From Sphagnum compactum (Eukaryota; Bryophyta; Sphagnopsida; Sphagnales): a DNA stretch of 64,000 nucleotides. Location: assembly GCA_965153455.1 (NCBI GenBank), contig OZ234493.1:24852213-24916212 (forward strand), given 5' to 3'. Below, piece after piece: positions 25,606-39,762 of the stretch. Made by a program: the position numbers and the translations under genes. A model generated the notes under the pieces. That model was not told the origin of the DNA and made no database searches. It saw only the letters and a program-made list of their open reading frames with translations. Position 1 is the stretch's first letter; each line of letters begins with the position of its first letter.

Positions 25606-28600
25606 TAAAACATAAGGTCCACATTGTGAAAAATAGATTTCACAACTACTTACATTTAAAACATTTATTAAACATTGTTGAAACAATTCATAATTTGAAG
25701 ATTAATGTACACTAATGAAGAAGTATCTTTTTTTATTACTAAACTAAAAATGAAAATTATAAAATGGAATTTGTTGATATTTTACATCTATTTTCATCTT
25801 CCATTTTTTTGAATTACCAAAGTAATCAAATTGTCTACTTTATCTTAAGTTTGCACCTTTTATGGATTCTTTCATTTGACACCATAACCATTTTAAAATT
25901 AAAAAAAACCATTTCATCTTTAATATATTGTTGGAGGTATTTTAAACAATTTATTCAACAATTAGCAAATATTCAAAGTGATGGAGACTTCAACATACTT
26001 CTTGCATTAGTTATTGGGTGTTAATTGACAATTAGGCCATACTAGTTGTCATTTGTTTTTTGCACCCTTAAGGAAATAAATAAAATGACCATTCCAAAAT
26101 GACACATGTAATTGAACAAAAGTTAGGTGACTTTCAAACCACATTTAGTCAGCAAAATATATGTTCATGTGACCTTCAAGATATGGATAACCATTTGAAT
26201 TTGAATTTCCATTGAGAAAAATGTTTTTGGCATGGAAAACCTCATATCACTAATGGAATACCACAACATTTTGCCTTATTTAATATCCCTAGTTAGAACT
26301 TCCATAACCTTGATAATAATATCAACCATTGCAAGTACTAATCAACTACATATTATCTTAATAGGTTGTTCTTTCAAAAATTGGGGTCAAAAGAATATTT
26401 AGAAGGAGAGGAAATCATAAATCAACAAAATAATAACACAATGTAGTTGAAATGTTGAAAGAGTGAAATCAATTAATTACCCAAAAAAGAAGAGCATTAA
26501 TGAAAACATTCCAAGAATTATTCATAGATGAAGAATGTGACAGTTCATGCATGTAAAAGGTGAATTGTTGAACTATGGTTTTGGGAGGGAAAATAATGCA
26601 TAATATAATAAGAGGATGCATATGACCATAAAGGCTAAAGTTCATGGTAATAGTTAAATTAATATAATGATGACAATAAGCATAAAAAGTAAGATAAATA
26701 ACATCTTCATGTTTTTACCTTCTATAATTTATAACCTTGTTGTAGTTTGTGTAATATTATTTGGTTTCCGCATTGTTGGGTCCATAAGAAAGGGTCCACA
26801 CAATAATGAAGGAATTTGGGGTAAAGTTTTTCATTCAACATGGAATTGATGTGTGGGTGAAATCTAAACACTTAGTAGTATTATTTAAACTACATTATTT
26901 TATCAAACTCATCTTATAACTGAAGTTGACTAATCACATTACACAATTTCATCATTTCTTTCATATTGTGTTGTGGGGAGGAATTAATTTAGATTGGTGG
27001 GCACTTTCAAGTGTCACTAAGCAATGTGGTATTGAGAAAAGAACGATGGGAGTACATTGGATTCTAGCAACTAATTTGGACAACTTGCAAGGTGAATTCA
27101 CTTAAATATTTTCAATTGATTTTTTTTTGTTTTAGTTGCTCAAATGTGCATTGATCTTGTGATGGAACATGCAAATTAAGGTTTAATCAAAATCCAATAT
27201 TATCAATTCATAGTTGGTTGACCTTGTTTAAATTTTTAGATACTTTCACTATAAGTCATAAGAATGCACATTGAAGTGCACATGATGTTTCTAGTTGTGC
27301 ATTAGAAATCAATGTAGTGTTCTTTTAGACATATGATATCATTCAAAGTTGTTTATGTCAATTGATGCACTATGAGTACATTGTAAGTGAAGAATAATCC
27401 ATGAACCCCACAGACAATTAATGTGTGTGCCCAAGAAGTCCACAAAATAGTTAGTGTGTTTTCTAAATTGTTCACAAAGTCCATTGAAAGTTCAAGTTTG
27501 TGGTAAAGTAGTTCACAAAGTCCATTTGCAATTAGTGATACAACCCATGAAGTTTTTTTATTCCATGTTGTTCCACCATGAATCATTATTTTTTATAAAA
27601 AAAAAAGTTGTATTTTACCGCATAATCCCTATCAAGTCATATACATGTGTCCAACTATGTTTCAAAGTCCTTCCAAGTCATCTACATGTTTATAGTAGCC
27701 ACTGAAAACTTGTCACATGTTCCTAGGAATCCAATCTAATATTTATTATATTCATTCTTTCATATTTGTCCATACATTTATACAAAAAAGTTCATTTCAT
27801 GGCCCAATGTGATCCACTTAAAGCTAACTTGCACTACATATATTATGATTTACTTTTTAAATTACAAATCCAATTCAAACTTCCATTTCCATTTTGGTTC
27901 TTCGTGACAAGCACCAATGACATCTTATACAATCAATCCATAAACGGGTTACCACTAACCAATGCAACATCGCATGTTGCCAAATCAACACCATTTGCCA
28001 TTGAGATATAATCCCCAAGTCATCTTTTTCAAAGTGAAGTGCAGGATATGGCTCAAATTCTAGTTTCATAGCTACCACCAAAATCTTCCCTTGACCAAAA
28101 ACAAAAAAGAGGTGCCGAAAAGGTTTTGACCATGATTTTTGTTACCCATGAAATGTTAAAGGAAGATGTGGCGTTTTTAAAACATGAAGATGGGGAGCAT
28201 ATGTATGTGCACTTTTAGCAAAGGATCATCCAACAAGTTTTGATATAATGATCAAATTGTGGAGAACCCTCTAAAGAAGCCAAAGAAAAAAACTCATGAC
28301 AAAGTTGATTACAAGCATGAATCCAAAAAAAAATTCAATCAAATGTGTGATTCTACAAGTTTCAACAATTAAGGATAATCAACCAAAGCTCCTTATACAC
28401 ACATGGTTTTACAAGCTTCCACATACATGGGACATTTTTCTTCCAAAATAAACCTTAAAGCTTAAAATCATAAACATTGTCATGTCACCATAAATAGGAG
28501 ATGACATCATCATCTATGTTGGAAATCTTGAAGGATAGCTAGAAAAGTCCCTATTCTTAAAAGCCCAAATAAACAATTCATAGACATGTGCTTTGGTGAA

Positions 28601-29929
28601 AAAAAAACTGAAAAATAAAAGAAACATAATACTACTATGGACACATGAAAATTTGGGCCAATTCAAATTACTTAACAATTCCTTAGTATATGGTGGTTAA
28701 GCTTTTCAACTAAGTGTTCTTTAAATCATAACATTTGACATATTGAGTCACTTCAAATCATTTGGAATGAAATTATATGTCAAATTCACACATTTGCTTA
28801 AAGTTCCAACAAGGATACCAAACTCCAACTTTAAAGGTCCATTGGGATAAGTGAATTTTTTTGGTAAAAGAATAATTAAACTTTTTTTTCATAATCAAGT
28901 TGATAATCTAAAACCAAGTCCCCATTAACAAAATGAAGAATATGTTTTTTGCTGTGAGAATCTCAAATAAGATGGGTATTGGAAAAACTTTTAAAAATCA
29001 CAAAAGTGAGCCACTCATCCATGCATCTATCTTAGAACTAGTTATTGGATTGGACCTAGATCACATTAAAAATCAAACCAATTTTAGACAAAACTTAAGT
29101 GTTTCATGGATATCAAGGTCAAACCAAAATAGTGATTATCATTCAATGAAACATCCAACCAAAAAAAACATTCTCTAAACTAGAAATCTTCCTTTTAGAT
29201 TTGATAATGGTAGATACAAGTGGGGTTCAACAAAGTTTCTTCATTCATATACAATTAAACAAGGATGTGTTATTCTCAATCCCATAATAAAATTACATAG
29301 GAACATTTTTGACAAATGACATGGCCAATCATTCCCAACATACATGCCAATTAAATGGTGAAAATTTCAGCTTCCAGAGTGCCCACAAAAATATGCAAAG
29401 TTCTTATGGTCAATGTATCATGTTCCTATAGTTGTGAATGCTTGATGCCACAAGTTATCCTCTAATGTTTTAGAACTTTGTCCTTGCTACGATGCACAAC
29501 TCTTAAAAACCCAACTCCTTTGTTTTTTGAATGTGAATATGCACTCAAGGAGTGACCTTGGTTGTAATTGCTTAGTCTTGGTAGAGGCTATGCTCTATTT
29601 TTGTTTATAGATGGAATAAAACTTCCATTTGAATAAAAGAATTAAAAAATTGGCCACCCTTGAAATGATCCCATATTTCTTTTATGTTAAAAAATTGTTG
29701 CCTTCTAATCCCACCAATCTATGGGTCTACATATTTGGGTGAATGCCAACTTTATGGTGTTTAGGAATTATGTAATATGGAATGTGTCAAGTATAGGCCA
29801 TTGTGTTAGGTGAGGTGCATATCAAGAATTTAAGTGAGCTTGAACATTAGGTGAGTCAAATTTTTTGAATGAACAATGAAATGGCCACAATGGTTTGTAG
29901 TCTATACATGGCACATCCCATCACATGCC
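25606..29929. other. AT-rich intergenic sequence, no gene seen
   Basis: Short open frames at 27353-28081 (both strands) and 28933-29178 were inspected for transposase, reverse-transcriptase, integrase and zinc-knuckle motifs. None was found. Confidence 0.5.
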
Positions 29930-30125
29930 TTATGCTAGGGTTAGTTTCATCATTAAATAATCCTTAAAACAATGCAATGATTTTTTGTGAAATATGAAAC
30001 TTAGGTGTTGAAAACCATCATAATTTCACATATGAATAACTCACTTTTCATATGATGATAAAATAATGAGATTATGGAAATGTAATAAACTAAAATGAAT
30101 TTTGAAAAAAATAATTATTCATTTT
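29930..30125. repeat. Diverged copy of the 14.33-14.56 kb repeat
   Basis: It shares the ordered phrases CTAGGGT.AGTTT, CATTAAATAAT, AATATGAA, AGGTGTTG.AAA, CATAA and a closing ATTTTTT/CATTTT tract with the copy near 14.4 kb. Both copies are decayed. Confidence 0.55.
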
Positions 30126-30153
30126 GTCATTGTCCAAGTTCCCAATTAGGCCA

Positions 30154-30239
30154 ATGTTTTATGTGTATGATAATGTTCTTGAAATGTTCTTGCCCATATT
30201 CATAAATAAGAGGTGAACATTATCATACACATAAAACAT
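30154..30239. repeat. Perfect 25-bp inverted repeat with 36-bp spacer
   Basis: 30154-30178 and 30215-30239 are exact reverse complements (arm begins ATGTTTTATGTGTATGATAA). It starts about 30 bp after the dispersed-repeat copy ends. The perfect arms are unusual beside such decayed sequence and suggest a recent hairpin-forming insertion. Confidence 0.8.
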
Positions 30240-33200
30240 TCCCATGGGTGGGGACATTTCGAGAATGTGAATTGCACTTGACTATTGATTCATTCTAGCC
30301 CTTTATTTTAGGAACACTTGTGTCATAGGATTTTACCAAGTACATTGAATTGAAGGTTAAAATGATCATTAAATCACTACTAGATGCATTAGAATCAAGA
30401 TAAATAGAAAGAGCAACTCCACCAATGCTTAGTATGTGGCATTACAAAATAGTGATAATGTTCAAAATCAATTATTTACTTATTTCTAACTTCACCAATA
30501 AAATCTAAAATTGCATTGCAAACATGTGAAAAACATATAATAACAACCCATTCAGACCAATCAAACTATATATCTAGCTAATCAACAAGTGTTAGGTAGA
30601 ACACTTAGACCAATCAAATTATTTAACCAATTGATAGTTGTAGGTTTTGTTGTGCCTTTTACTAGTTTCAACATCGTGTGAAAAGATATTGGGTGAAAAC
30701 CATTTTGCTGAGCAAAACTAACATGTTTTGCCATCCAATTTTTTTTCTTGGACCACTTATGGAGTTATTTTAAAACATGCCGAACAATAAAGGACATTTG
30801 AGCTCTATTAGCATTTAACACATCCAACTTACAATGTAAATTCCCCCCCCACCCCCCAAACCTAAAAAAATGAATTGTACAAAATGATTGATTATTTAAA
30901 TTTCACCACTTGGGCTAATCATTATAGTTGACTAATAAAAGCTACTATTGGCACTTTTGGAGGGCCCTACTAACATGTGCACTTTTACCAACCCAACCAA
31001 TGTAACAATGTTTAACTAAAATTCTTCATTGAAAAAACATTATACATGACATTTTATTGCAACCGTTGGGCATGCTCTAAAGGAGTTGATATGTGAATCA
31101 ATTAGTCAAAGTTGTGGAACATTTAAAAAGACTTTTAAATCCTAAGAACATCAATGACATCACACAATGATAAACTACAACTTTACATTAAATTAACTTA
31201 GTGTTTGTTGTTCAATGTCCCCATTTGCAAACTTCCAAAAAATCATTTCAAACAATGAAAAACCATTTGCACCTTTACATTTTGACTAATATTGGTGCTC
31301 AACCAAATTCACAATAGGAAAATATCTTTAGAGGTGTTAAAATGACCATGGCATTTTTGATACTGATTACTAGAAAGTATCAGGATTTATGTTATCATGT
31401 TACAAGATTTAATGAAAAGGGTCTTTACCATTGTGAGGTGGAAATGCTAAATAAGGGCAATTTGAATTAGGAACTATGTTAAAGCTTAAGGCTATTGTGA
31501 ATTGGAAACTATGTTGCCATTGCTCTAGTTGTTCGAAAGTGGGCGCCTTTTTCAAAATAATATAAATTCAGAGAATGAAAAGACATTCTTTAATCACATT
31601 TGAACAACAAATGTTTTGTGGTAGATAAAGTTTTCGACAAAACTTTGACCTTGTTTAAAAACTTGTAAGACTTTTATTTATTTTTTTATTTTTGGTGATA
31701 TCCACCAATTACCCACCATGTATTGTGGGAACAAAAATAAAGCAAACATTTTGGAAAACATTTAATGGCCACTCAAGTACTTGCTATTTGTGGAGGAATA
31801 ATTACAAGTTATGAGGTGCCCTCCAACTACAATACAAAAATCCCACAAGATATTTATGTTTAGGGTAATCCACACATGTGGGACACTTGTGGCATTACCA
31901 AAATAAGTTAATTAGGACAAGGTTTTAATTTTAATTTTTTTTTGGGAAGAGTTTGCATCATGGTGACAATAAAAAATGTCCTTTCAAAGCTTACAAAAGG
32001 TTTTTATAAAAAATTTGCAAAATCAACATATTTTGAAAAAAACAAATTAGAAGTTGCCATATTTAAACAATGAGTTTTTGGAGGTTGTTAAAACAAAGTA
32101 AAAATTAAAAATATATATACTTTCATGTTTGACCCATAGCTAAATTTGGCACATTCCTCTTTTGGATATTTGTTAGTCCACCTACTTAATAGAATTGAAA
32201 AACAAAACTTGGTTGTAGCCAATGTTGTATTGGTATGTTCCTTTTTCATATATTAGTTGAGTATTAATATTAAGTACTTTCATACCAACCTAGTAATCAT
32301 ATTGATTCATTCTTAACATCTTCAGATCATTTTAGTCCTGATATTGGTCCCAAGGTTGATTTTGGTATGGTATGAGATACATATAAACCAATGTTGGGCG
32401 GTTTTCACTTTTTGTGAGAATTTCCAATCCAACTTTTACATAAGTTTATGTGAATTAGCCTGATTCTTAAATTTCTTTTTGACATTGACCAATGTATCAT
32501 GATTTTTTTAAAAAAAAAGATGATTATTAGAAATGTTAATTTCTACAAATGTAATAATAGTCAATTTTCTCATCCTCTTTTCCCAATTTGGATCTATCAA
32601 ATTTCATTAATTTGTTTTTTGGCATCTCAAGTTAGGAAATTTTTGAGAACGAAAAATAAATTGGAAATTCATGAATTTTTTTGTAATATTTTTTCTATCC
32701 AAAAATTATATTTCCATAATTGCATCCCTTTCAAAAGCTTTCTAACTAAGAAACTAAAGAAAATTTATGAAGAAAGTTTTTCAAGTTGGAATTCAAAAAC
32801 TATAGGTCGATTTCATTAGGTATTCACGTTTCCTTGGGGAAAGATTAGAGTCAACACAAACTTTATTCCACTTTTGTCTGCCTTTCCTTGAATTCTTAAG
32901 CCAAGTTATACACTTTTATAAATCTTTTTGTGATATTTAAATAAATATATAATTCAAGCAAATTTTTATATCCATTGTAGCATATTGGTAGGTTTAAAAA
33001 AATCCATGGCCAATAATATGTTATAAGTTACAACAAATTTTAAAACAATACTCATAAAATTTATGTAAGACCCTTCATCATTCACATATTAACAACAATT
33101 TTCTTACTCTTGAATATACTTTCCTAACAATTTTGTAATTATAATTTTGGTCAAAATTGTCCAATAATATTTATGGCTTCAAAAGGTCCAATGGTAATAT

Positions 33201-36200
33201 GTTATGGTTGCTATTTTTAGGTTTCAAATTAGGATTAGATTATTGTAACAAAGAATGCATTGCATGGTTCGAGGACACGAAACACTAACATCCTTATTGT
33301 CAATAGCCCAACACAATGCCTTCTTGTTATGTGGCTTCCAATATTTTTTTTGAACATATAAAATTTTAAGCTTTATTTTCATTATCTCTTCTTGCCCTTC
33401 TAGAGTAATGTTTATAAAAGACTTGGATGATCTTTATATTGTTCTTTCAATGATTCTTTTTCCATTATAACTTCATCCATGAATATATCACATGCATTGT
33501 CACTTAATTTGAAAATTTTGAAAAGACTATTCCATTTTCAATTTTCACAAAAGAATGCTACTTGAGTAACACAACAAATAACGACTTTATGATCCACCAA
33601 AACATTACCAAAACTCAATGTGCAAGAATTTCCAAAATAAAGTATTCACATTTTTCTCTTCTTGTCAATGAAGATAGTTTATGAAATGGGAATGTAAAAA
33701 TTGTTGAAGCATAGATCCTGCCCAATATATATATATATATAGAACTTGAAACTTTATGAAGGAAAACCACAAGAGAAAAAAAAACAAAAAACATAGAAGG
33801 AATAAGGAACAACAAAAGATAATAAATTGAAACAAAAAAAAACTTACTTAAACAATGAAGCTTGTTACTTGAGTGCAAACTTGAACAACTCCAAATTTAT
33901 TTTACACATGGCAAAAAGGGAGGGGGTAGTATTAACATAGGGCACATAATATCAATAATGACGCTTGAAGGAATATCAACAATGACAAACTAAAAAAGAA
34001 CATAGGTGTTAAGTTTAATGCACCAAAAGGTGCTCAAAACAATGTTGTGGGCATGAAGCAATACATAAAGTTCAAAGGGTGACGATAATGTTGAATTTGA
34101 AAGAATAATAATATCATGAAGTTCAAAGGAGAAAAAATGGTGATGAAAACAACCTAAAGTTTGAAAATGCAACAACAATGATGGAAGAAATAGTAATGAT
34201 AAAACAACAACGAAATAATATTACTATTGGAGGGGGAGTAGTGGCAAAGTAGTAACAACATGGATTGGAGTAACAATGGAGCTTGAAGCTTAAAGAAGTG
34301 ACAATGATGGAGCTTGAAGAAACATAAACCAACTAATAAATTTGAAAAAAAAAATCCAAAAAAAAAGAGGAAAAATCCAAATTTTAAAATCGTTAACCTT
34401 AAACTTCAAATTCAAAACCACAAAGCAAACGTAAAAAAGGGAGAGAAAAAATGAACAAAAAAATGGAGAGGAGAGAAGTGAGGCACTTTATGTTTAGGGA
34501 GGTAGACAATTGTTACAATCACCACCAAGAACTCTAATCCCTTGCTACCCATGCTATTCTTTAGATTCTTTTTAGAACTTTAAAACCTAAAATTCTAAAA
34601 CTAAAAGCCCATGAATTGGACCTAAGTTCAACCCTTATGGCACTTGAGTTTCATAATTTGATATGAAATTGGTTTTTAGAGTTAGCTTTTCATGATATAG
34701 AAAACTAATGGGTTGGTTTTTAGTATATTGGTATCACATAATGTGATATCGGTTTTCATTGTGAAAATTAATTTAAGAAGCAATCAAATAACTAGAAGGT
34801 TGTCTACTACCCATCCAACATTAATATAAACATGATATTATAAAACTAATATGAGGCATATATTATATCATCTCCTAAACACATTTCCATTGCAATATCT
34901 TATTAGGCCCATCAATGGCATTTTGAATTTTTTTTACTAGTGAGCACTTCATGACAGCCCCATTATCAACAATTTTTTTGTTGATCTCACCTTTTTGGGC
35001 TCCTCATTTTTATAATGATGTGCTCTTTGTGATTGTCACCAAAAGCCATGTTACATTTTTTTGGGGGGCATGTTCTTGTCCTTAACCAAAAGTTTGTTAA
35101 ATTATTTTTGTTGATGTGATGCACAAAGGAACAAAGAACATGATTTCATTTTTGGTTGCAACTCATGAACAAACCTGTTGATATATATATATATATATAT
35201 GTTACAACACACAAAGGAACAAAAGAGGTTAATTTTTTTTGTTTTGTTGGTGCAATTCATGAAGCTGCATTGTCAAGCTTTCCACTTTGCACATTAAGTA
35301 AGTTTGCACATCATCAAACTTTAAGAAAGAAATGCAAAAGAGGTATTACATAATAATTGTTGACTAGGTAAAAAAGGAATGATTGGAATTGGTTAATGAT
35401 GGTCTTTTTCTTACAAAACCAAGATTGTTTCAACAATGATCAAAGATTTTCTCTTGGCATGTTTTGTGTGTGTTTTTTTTGGTGCATGTCTCTTTGTTTT
35501 GTACTTTGGCTACTTCATATTTTACAAGCCTTATGGTGGATTGTAGTTAGTAATTTCCCTTTTGTTTTTGTAGATTGTTGTTGGTATATGCATTTTGTAT
35601 TTTGTGTTGCAATATTATGCAAGAACAAAGTTGGTGATGCGGTTAGGTACTTGTAAATTTTCTAGTCCTTGGAAGGCTTGGATCTTGATTCTTCATTGCG
35701 AAGGAGATTGTTTTGGTGGGTTATCAATGCCTTGTGCGTGGTGGGGGCACATGTGGCCAAGTCACATTTGACGTGTAAGTGAGTCGACAACTTGTGTTTA
35801 TTGTGGTGGAGATGCGTTTAATCCTTATCAATTTCCTATTGGTATAAGGTTTGATGTTGCCTTAGATGATATTAGATTGGAATGTTCTTTTATACCAATA
35901 TACATGCCAATATTATATACCATAGTTTCTCCTTATAAATCAATACAACATTGGTAATTGTAACAATCGTATTGTGTTGAGCCCTAGGTTATGGTTTTGT
36001 CTTCAACCTTTGTGGTGCAAGAGACCTTTAGTAGGTGTGGGGTGACTCCTCTTTATGAGGAAACGTTAGCCACAAATCTAAGGCGCTTTTTTGCTCTTCA
36101 AATGCACTTGGAAATTTGGTGGAGTTCCTTTACAAATGAACAAAAGTGCAATTTTTTATGTTCAAAAGCAAGTTGAACGAACATGAGCTCCATTGATCAA

Positions 36201-36880
36201 AAGAGGAAAAAACATATTTCAAAAAGGAAGCTTACACAACTTCCATTTTAAAAGGTTGACACACACTTGGGTCCTTATCTAGTTAATTATCATAAACACA
36301 TAATCCATGGATTAAGAGGGTATTGTGCTATCACAAGTTCTTGGCCTAACAAATACAATTTGCACATCTTATCTTGCAACGTAATTGGAACCCAACATAA
36401 AACAAGTTGGCAAGAGGAGGTTTTCTAGTTTTATATTCCATCCAAATGCCTTTTTTCTTATAAGTGAAATTGAAAAATAAAATAAATTAAAGGTGGGACA
36501 CAATATCCAACCCAAAAAAAATTCTAATTTCGATTGTGATGCAAAGTTAAAAGTTGTGACAACTCCTATTTCATAGTGGACTAGACGACCTTTGTTTTAA
36601 TATCATTTGGAATTTGGGTCTTTTACAAGTGGGAATAAATTAAATATTCCAATGAACTACTACCGTATCATTTTGTAATTTTATTGAATTAAATTATTTA
36701 TGGTTGTTGCGTAATTTGCTATAACTCTATATTAAAATGTACTATGAAAAATTGCATTATATTATTATTTATGATGGATTTGACCATTTTGTGGTCCTTG
36801 TATTTATTTTGTGAATAGGAAACACCTGCTTCTTGTTCAAAGTAATTCTGGCTTTGGATGTGAATTGGGGGTCTCGTTCT
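30240..36880. other. AT-rich intergenic sequence, no gene seen
   Basis: It contains short AT microsatellites at about 33725-33741 and 35180-35200 and a C-run at 30843-30858. A string ending at 34942 (TTTTTTTTACTAGTG) looks like a lone CACTA-type right end, but no left partner was found. None of the open frames has a recognisable motif. Confidence 0.5.
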
Positions 36881-36909
36881 AGGGCCGGTTCTACATGGGG
36901 AACACTGTG

Positions 36910-36971
36910 AGAGACCCTTAGCCCGGTACGGGAACCTGTGTTTCATAAGGTCCCAAATTGTAAGGGTCTCT
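36910..36971. repeat. 11-bp inverted repeat
   Basis: AGAGACCCTTA (36910-36920) and TAAGGGTCTCT (36961-36971) are perfect complements with a 40-base spacer. They lie where the base composition changes from AT-rich to mixed. Confidence 0.6.
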
Positions 36972-37252
36972 GGACTCTCTACCATTGTTTCAGAGTAATG
37001 AAAATTGAGGAGTATAATTATTTTATAATTGAAAAAATAAATTTGCTGTACTTTCCGGAGGGAAAGGTTCTGGATATAGGACCTTTTGAAATTTTGACCC
37101 CTCCCTTTGGCCTACTTGAGCCTTGGGACAAGACCTCAAATCCAAAAGGCCCTATATTTGGAACCTTCTCCTATACATAGCCGGGTGTGGGGGTCCTATT
37201 CAAGGCACTTTTTCCGCCGTTTTCTTAGTAAGGACACGCAGCCACCTGCACT

Positions 37253-37279
37253 TTTAGGGCACTTGTAAGGTGCCCTAAA
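37253..37279. repeat. Short hairpin, 10-bp stem and 7-base loop
   Basis: TTTAGGGCAC (37253-37262) pairs perfectly with GTGCCCTAAA (37270-37279). A T-rich tract follows. No gene ends nearby, so a terminator role is not supported. A small foldback relic is likelier. Confidence 0.6.
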
Positions 37280-37676
37280 TTTTAGTGACAAATAATTGGA
37301 ACTAGTATATGGGGGATCTTTTGGAATCCTTTGTACCATCATCCATGAACCATTCCAAAGACAATTTCATAAATAATTATCTCATTTTCAAGCCTAAACC
37401 ACTTAATTTCTTTCTTAATAATTACCTTTTTCTTATTAACTATTTTAATAACTATCTCCCACCTTTCTTAATGACTACCTTCATTTTATAATTACCTCAC
37501 TTTATTTTTTCCCCTATCCACCAACATGGGTATTAAAAAAAAAATTAACACATATCTTTTCATGTCCATGAAATGTATATTAATTTATATTAAATTTTAC
37601 ATTGACATAAATAATGATGAGTTATGAAAAACCATATGAAAACATAAGAGCTTATTGTAGAAAAATCTGGCAATTT

Positions 37677-37805
37677 GAAAATTTTTTTTCCTTTGAAATT
37701 TTGCGAATTCAGATCATTTTTTTTCCATGAAAAATCCTTTGTATTGGTTGAATTTACATTTTTCAGGTCGAAGTTTTGCAACAATTCGCCAATAAAAAAA
37801 CAACA
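37677..37805. repeat. Copy of the 15.18-15.31 kb repeat
   Basis: It matches 15181-15305 in order: a T-run, GGCGAATT/TGCGAATT, TTTCCATG, AAAATCCTTTGTAT, GGTTGAA, a T-rich stretch, then an A-run and CACTGC against CACATTGCTG. It shows that the family extends past the AT-rich block. Confidence 0.6.
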
Positions 37806-39762
37806 CTGCAAGTTCTGTGTAGGGTAAAGCTCCTGGGCATTCCCCAAAATAAGTGGCCTCGAGGCCAAAGGCCGAGAGTTGGTTACTTTGGGAATGCATC
37901 CACCCCACCCCACCCCACGGCTTTACCTGATGTAAAAACCACCACAGTAAATTTTCAAATTTTTATTGTGACACTCAGTGGGTACCAGATGGGTATCACA
38001 TGTTACAAATTTAATTTTTTTTGGGTACGTGGTGGATATGCTTCTGGTACCCACAGAGTATCACAGTAAAAAAGTGTAAAAAATTTAACACAAATGCCTA
38101 ACACCCAGCAGAGGAGTTATTACACTTGGTAACATGCCCTCCCAATAGACCGGGAAATTCCTGCCAGGTTTTTACGAGAATTAAAAAGGCACGGTGAAAA
38201 CAATTAATTAGAAAATCAGCAGAATAATTCAGTAATTCAGTAATTTCCAAGTCACCTGATCAGCATAGGATTCCAAGGAGAGTAGGTACCTACTTACTTA
38301 GTAGGTACCTATCTATTTGAAAGAGCTACCGGGGTCTGCTATTGTGCTTCAAAAGCAAAAAAAAAAAGAAAGAACAATTTACTTTCCTATTTTCTGGAAA
38401 TGGACGAAGTGAAAATCCTTTAAGAAAAAAAAAAGGAGAAACAGAATCACTCAAATCAAGCATTCCTATTGGTGCAAAAGTTGAAATCAGCCTCATGGGC
38501 TTTTTTACACTAGGAGTCAAGACAGAAGTAGAAAAAAATCTTTTCAATCTGCCCCAAGTTACTATTCAATGCTGAACTTTATGGCCTTGTATTGGCCACA
38601 AGGCTAAAAAAGAATACCAATGAGCTTAGGAAGCCAATTTGCAACCCTTGTGAGCCAATGTTCCAGCGTTTATTAATATCCACATATCAATGTTTTTTAG
38701 CATTTATTAGTAACTTGGGGGGCCAAACAACAAGCCAAAAATGCTCAAAGTTGGCCCCAAGTTTTTTTTTTTCCAGCCCTGACTCCTAATCTAAAGTGGG
38801 CCCAAGAGACTGAGAATTTGGCCAACTCATAAAAACCTTTAAAAAAAATTCCCTACCTAGATACAATACTCGTCTGTCCTAATACCATAGTACCTGCACG
38901 ATTTCAGCATAAATTAAATTATTCTTCATTTTGTTGAATTTCTGAAAAATTATTTGTTGCTTTTGCTGAAAATTTTATAAAATAAAAAATTTATAAGATT
39001 TCGATTGTCAGGTTTGAACCGTAGATCATAAAGTTCAAGAACTTGAGACTCAGACAGTTTAGAGACATGAGACTGTCCCACAAAGTTTAAAAAAGTGTGT
39101 TTATTATTTTTTTCCAACCATTACGTTGCCAAAAAATTTCAGAATTAAAAAACCAAGTGCCAAAGTTAAGATTTAAAATTTAATTAATTATTCGGCAGTT
39201 TATTGCCAAATCCAATCAGGGAGGATGGTAACAGGTCGACTCGTACCCAGCTTTGGTTTTCAGTGGTGAAAGATAGTCGGTTTTCCTTCCACCTGGAATT
39301 GGGTCTGGGTACCGCTATAACAGAACTTTGCCATATTGCTCCATATCTGGCCTCCTCTTTGACCAGACTCAAGTATAATAAATACTGATTTGTGTTTTTA
39401 GGCCATGACACAGGTCGGTTCTAGCAGTGTTTTTTTTTTTTGGGGAAATTAAAAATTAAAAATTCAAATTTTTTGATGTCGACTAGGAAAATCTTGGCGA
39501 CTAGGAAAAAAAATTATCCCCCAATTTCTTTGTTGAGAAATGGCGAAATTTCTCCCGGGAAAAAAAAAAACTGAGCAGTTGCAAGTCTCAGGGCAGGCCT
39601 GTTATCTTGTATTTAAGGCCAGGGAATAGCTGGAAGAATTCGTGGGAATGCTGCACAATTGACAACTAGGCAGATTTGGCGTCCAAATCACCACCCAGGG
39701 GTCTTTGGAGAGAGCCTGAATTGGCCTAGTTGTGGCCTTTAATGTAAACGAGAGCAGGCCAT

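Noticed and set aside
27353-29178. Several 60-86 codon open frames as possible retrotransposon remnants
   Set aside because: No reverse transcriptase, integrase, protease or zinc-knuckle motif was found in any frame.
32499-32819. 106-codon open frame on the + strand
   Set aside because: Lys/Phe/Ile-rich translation of AT-rich DNA, no motif, no splice context and no homologous frame that I recognise.
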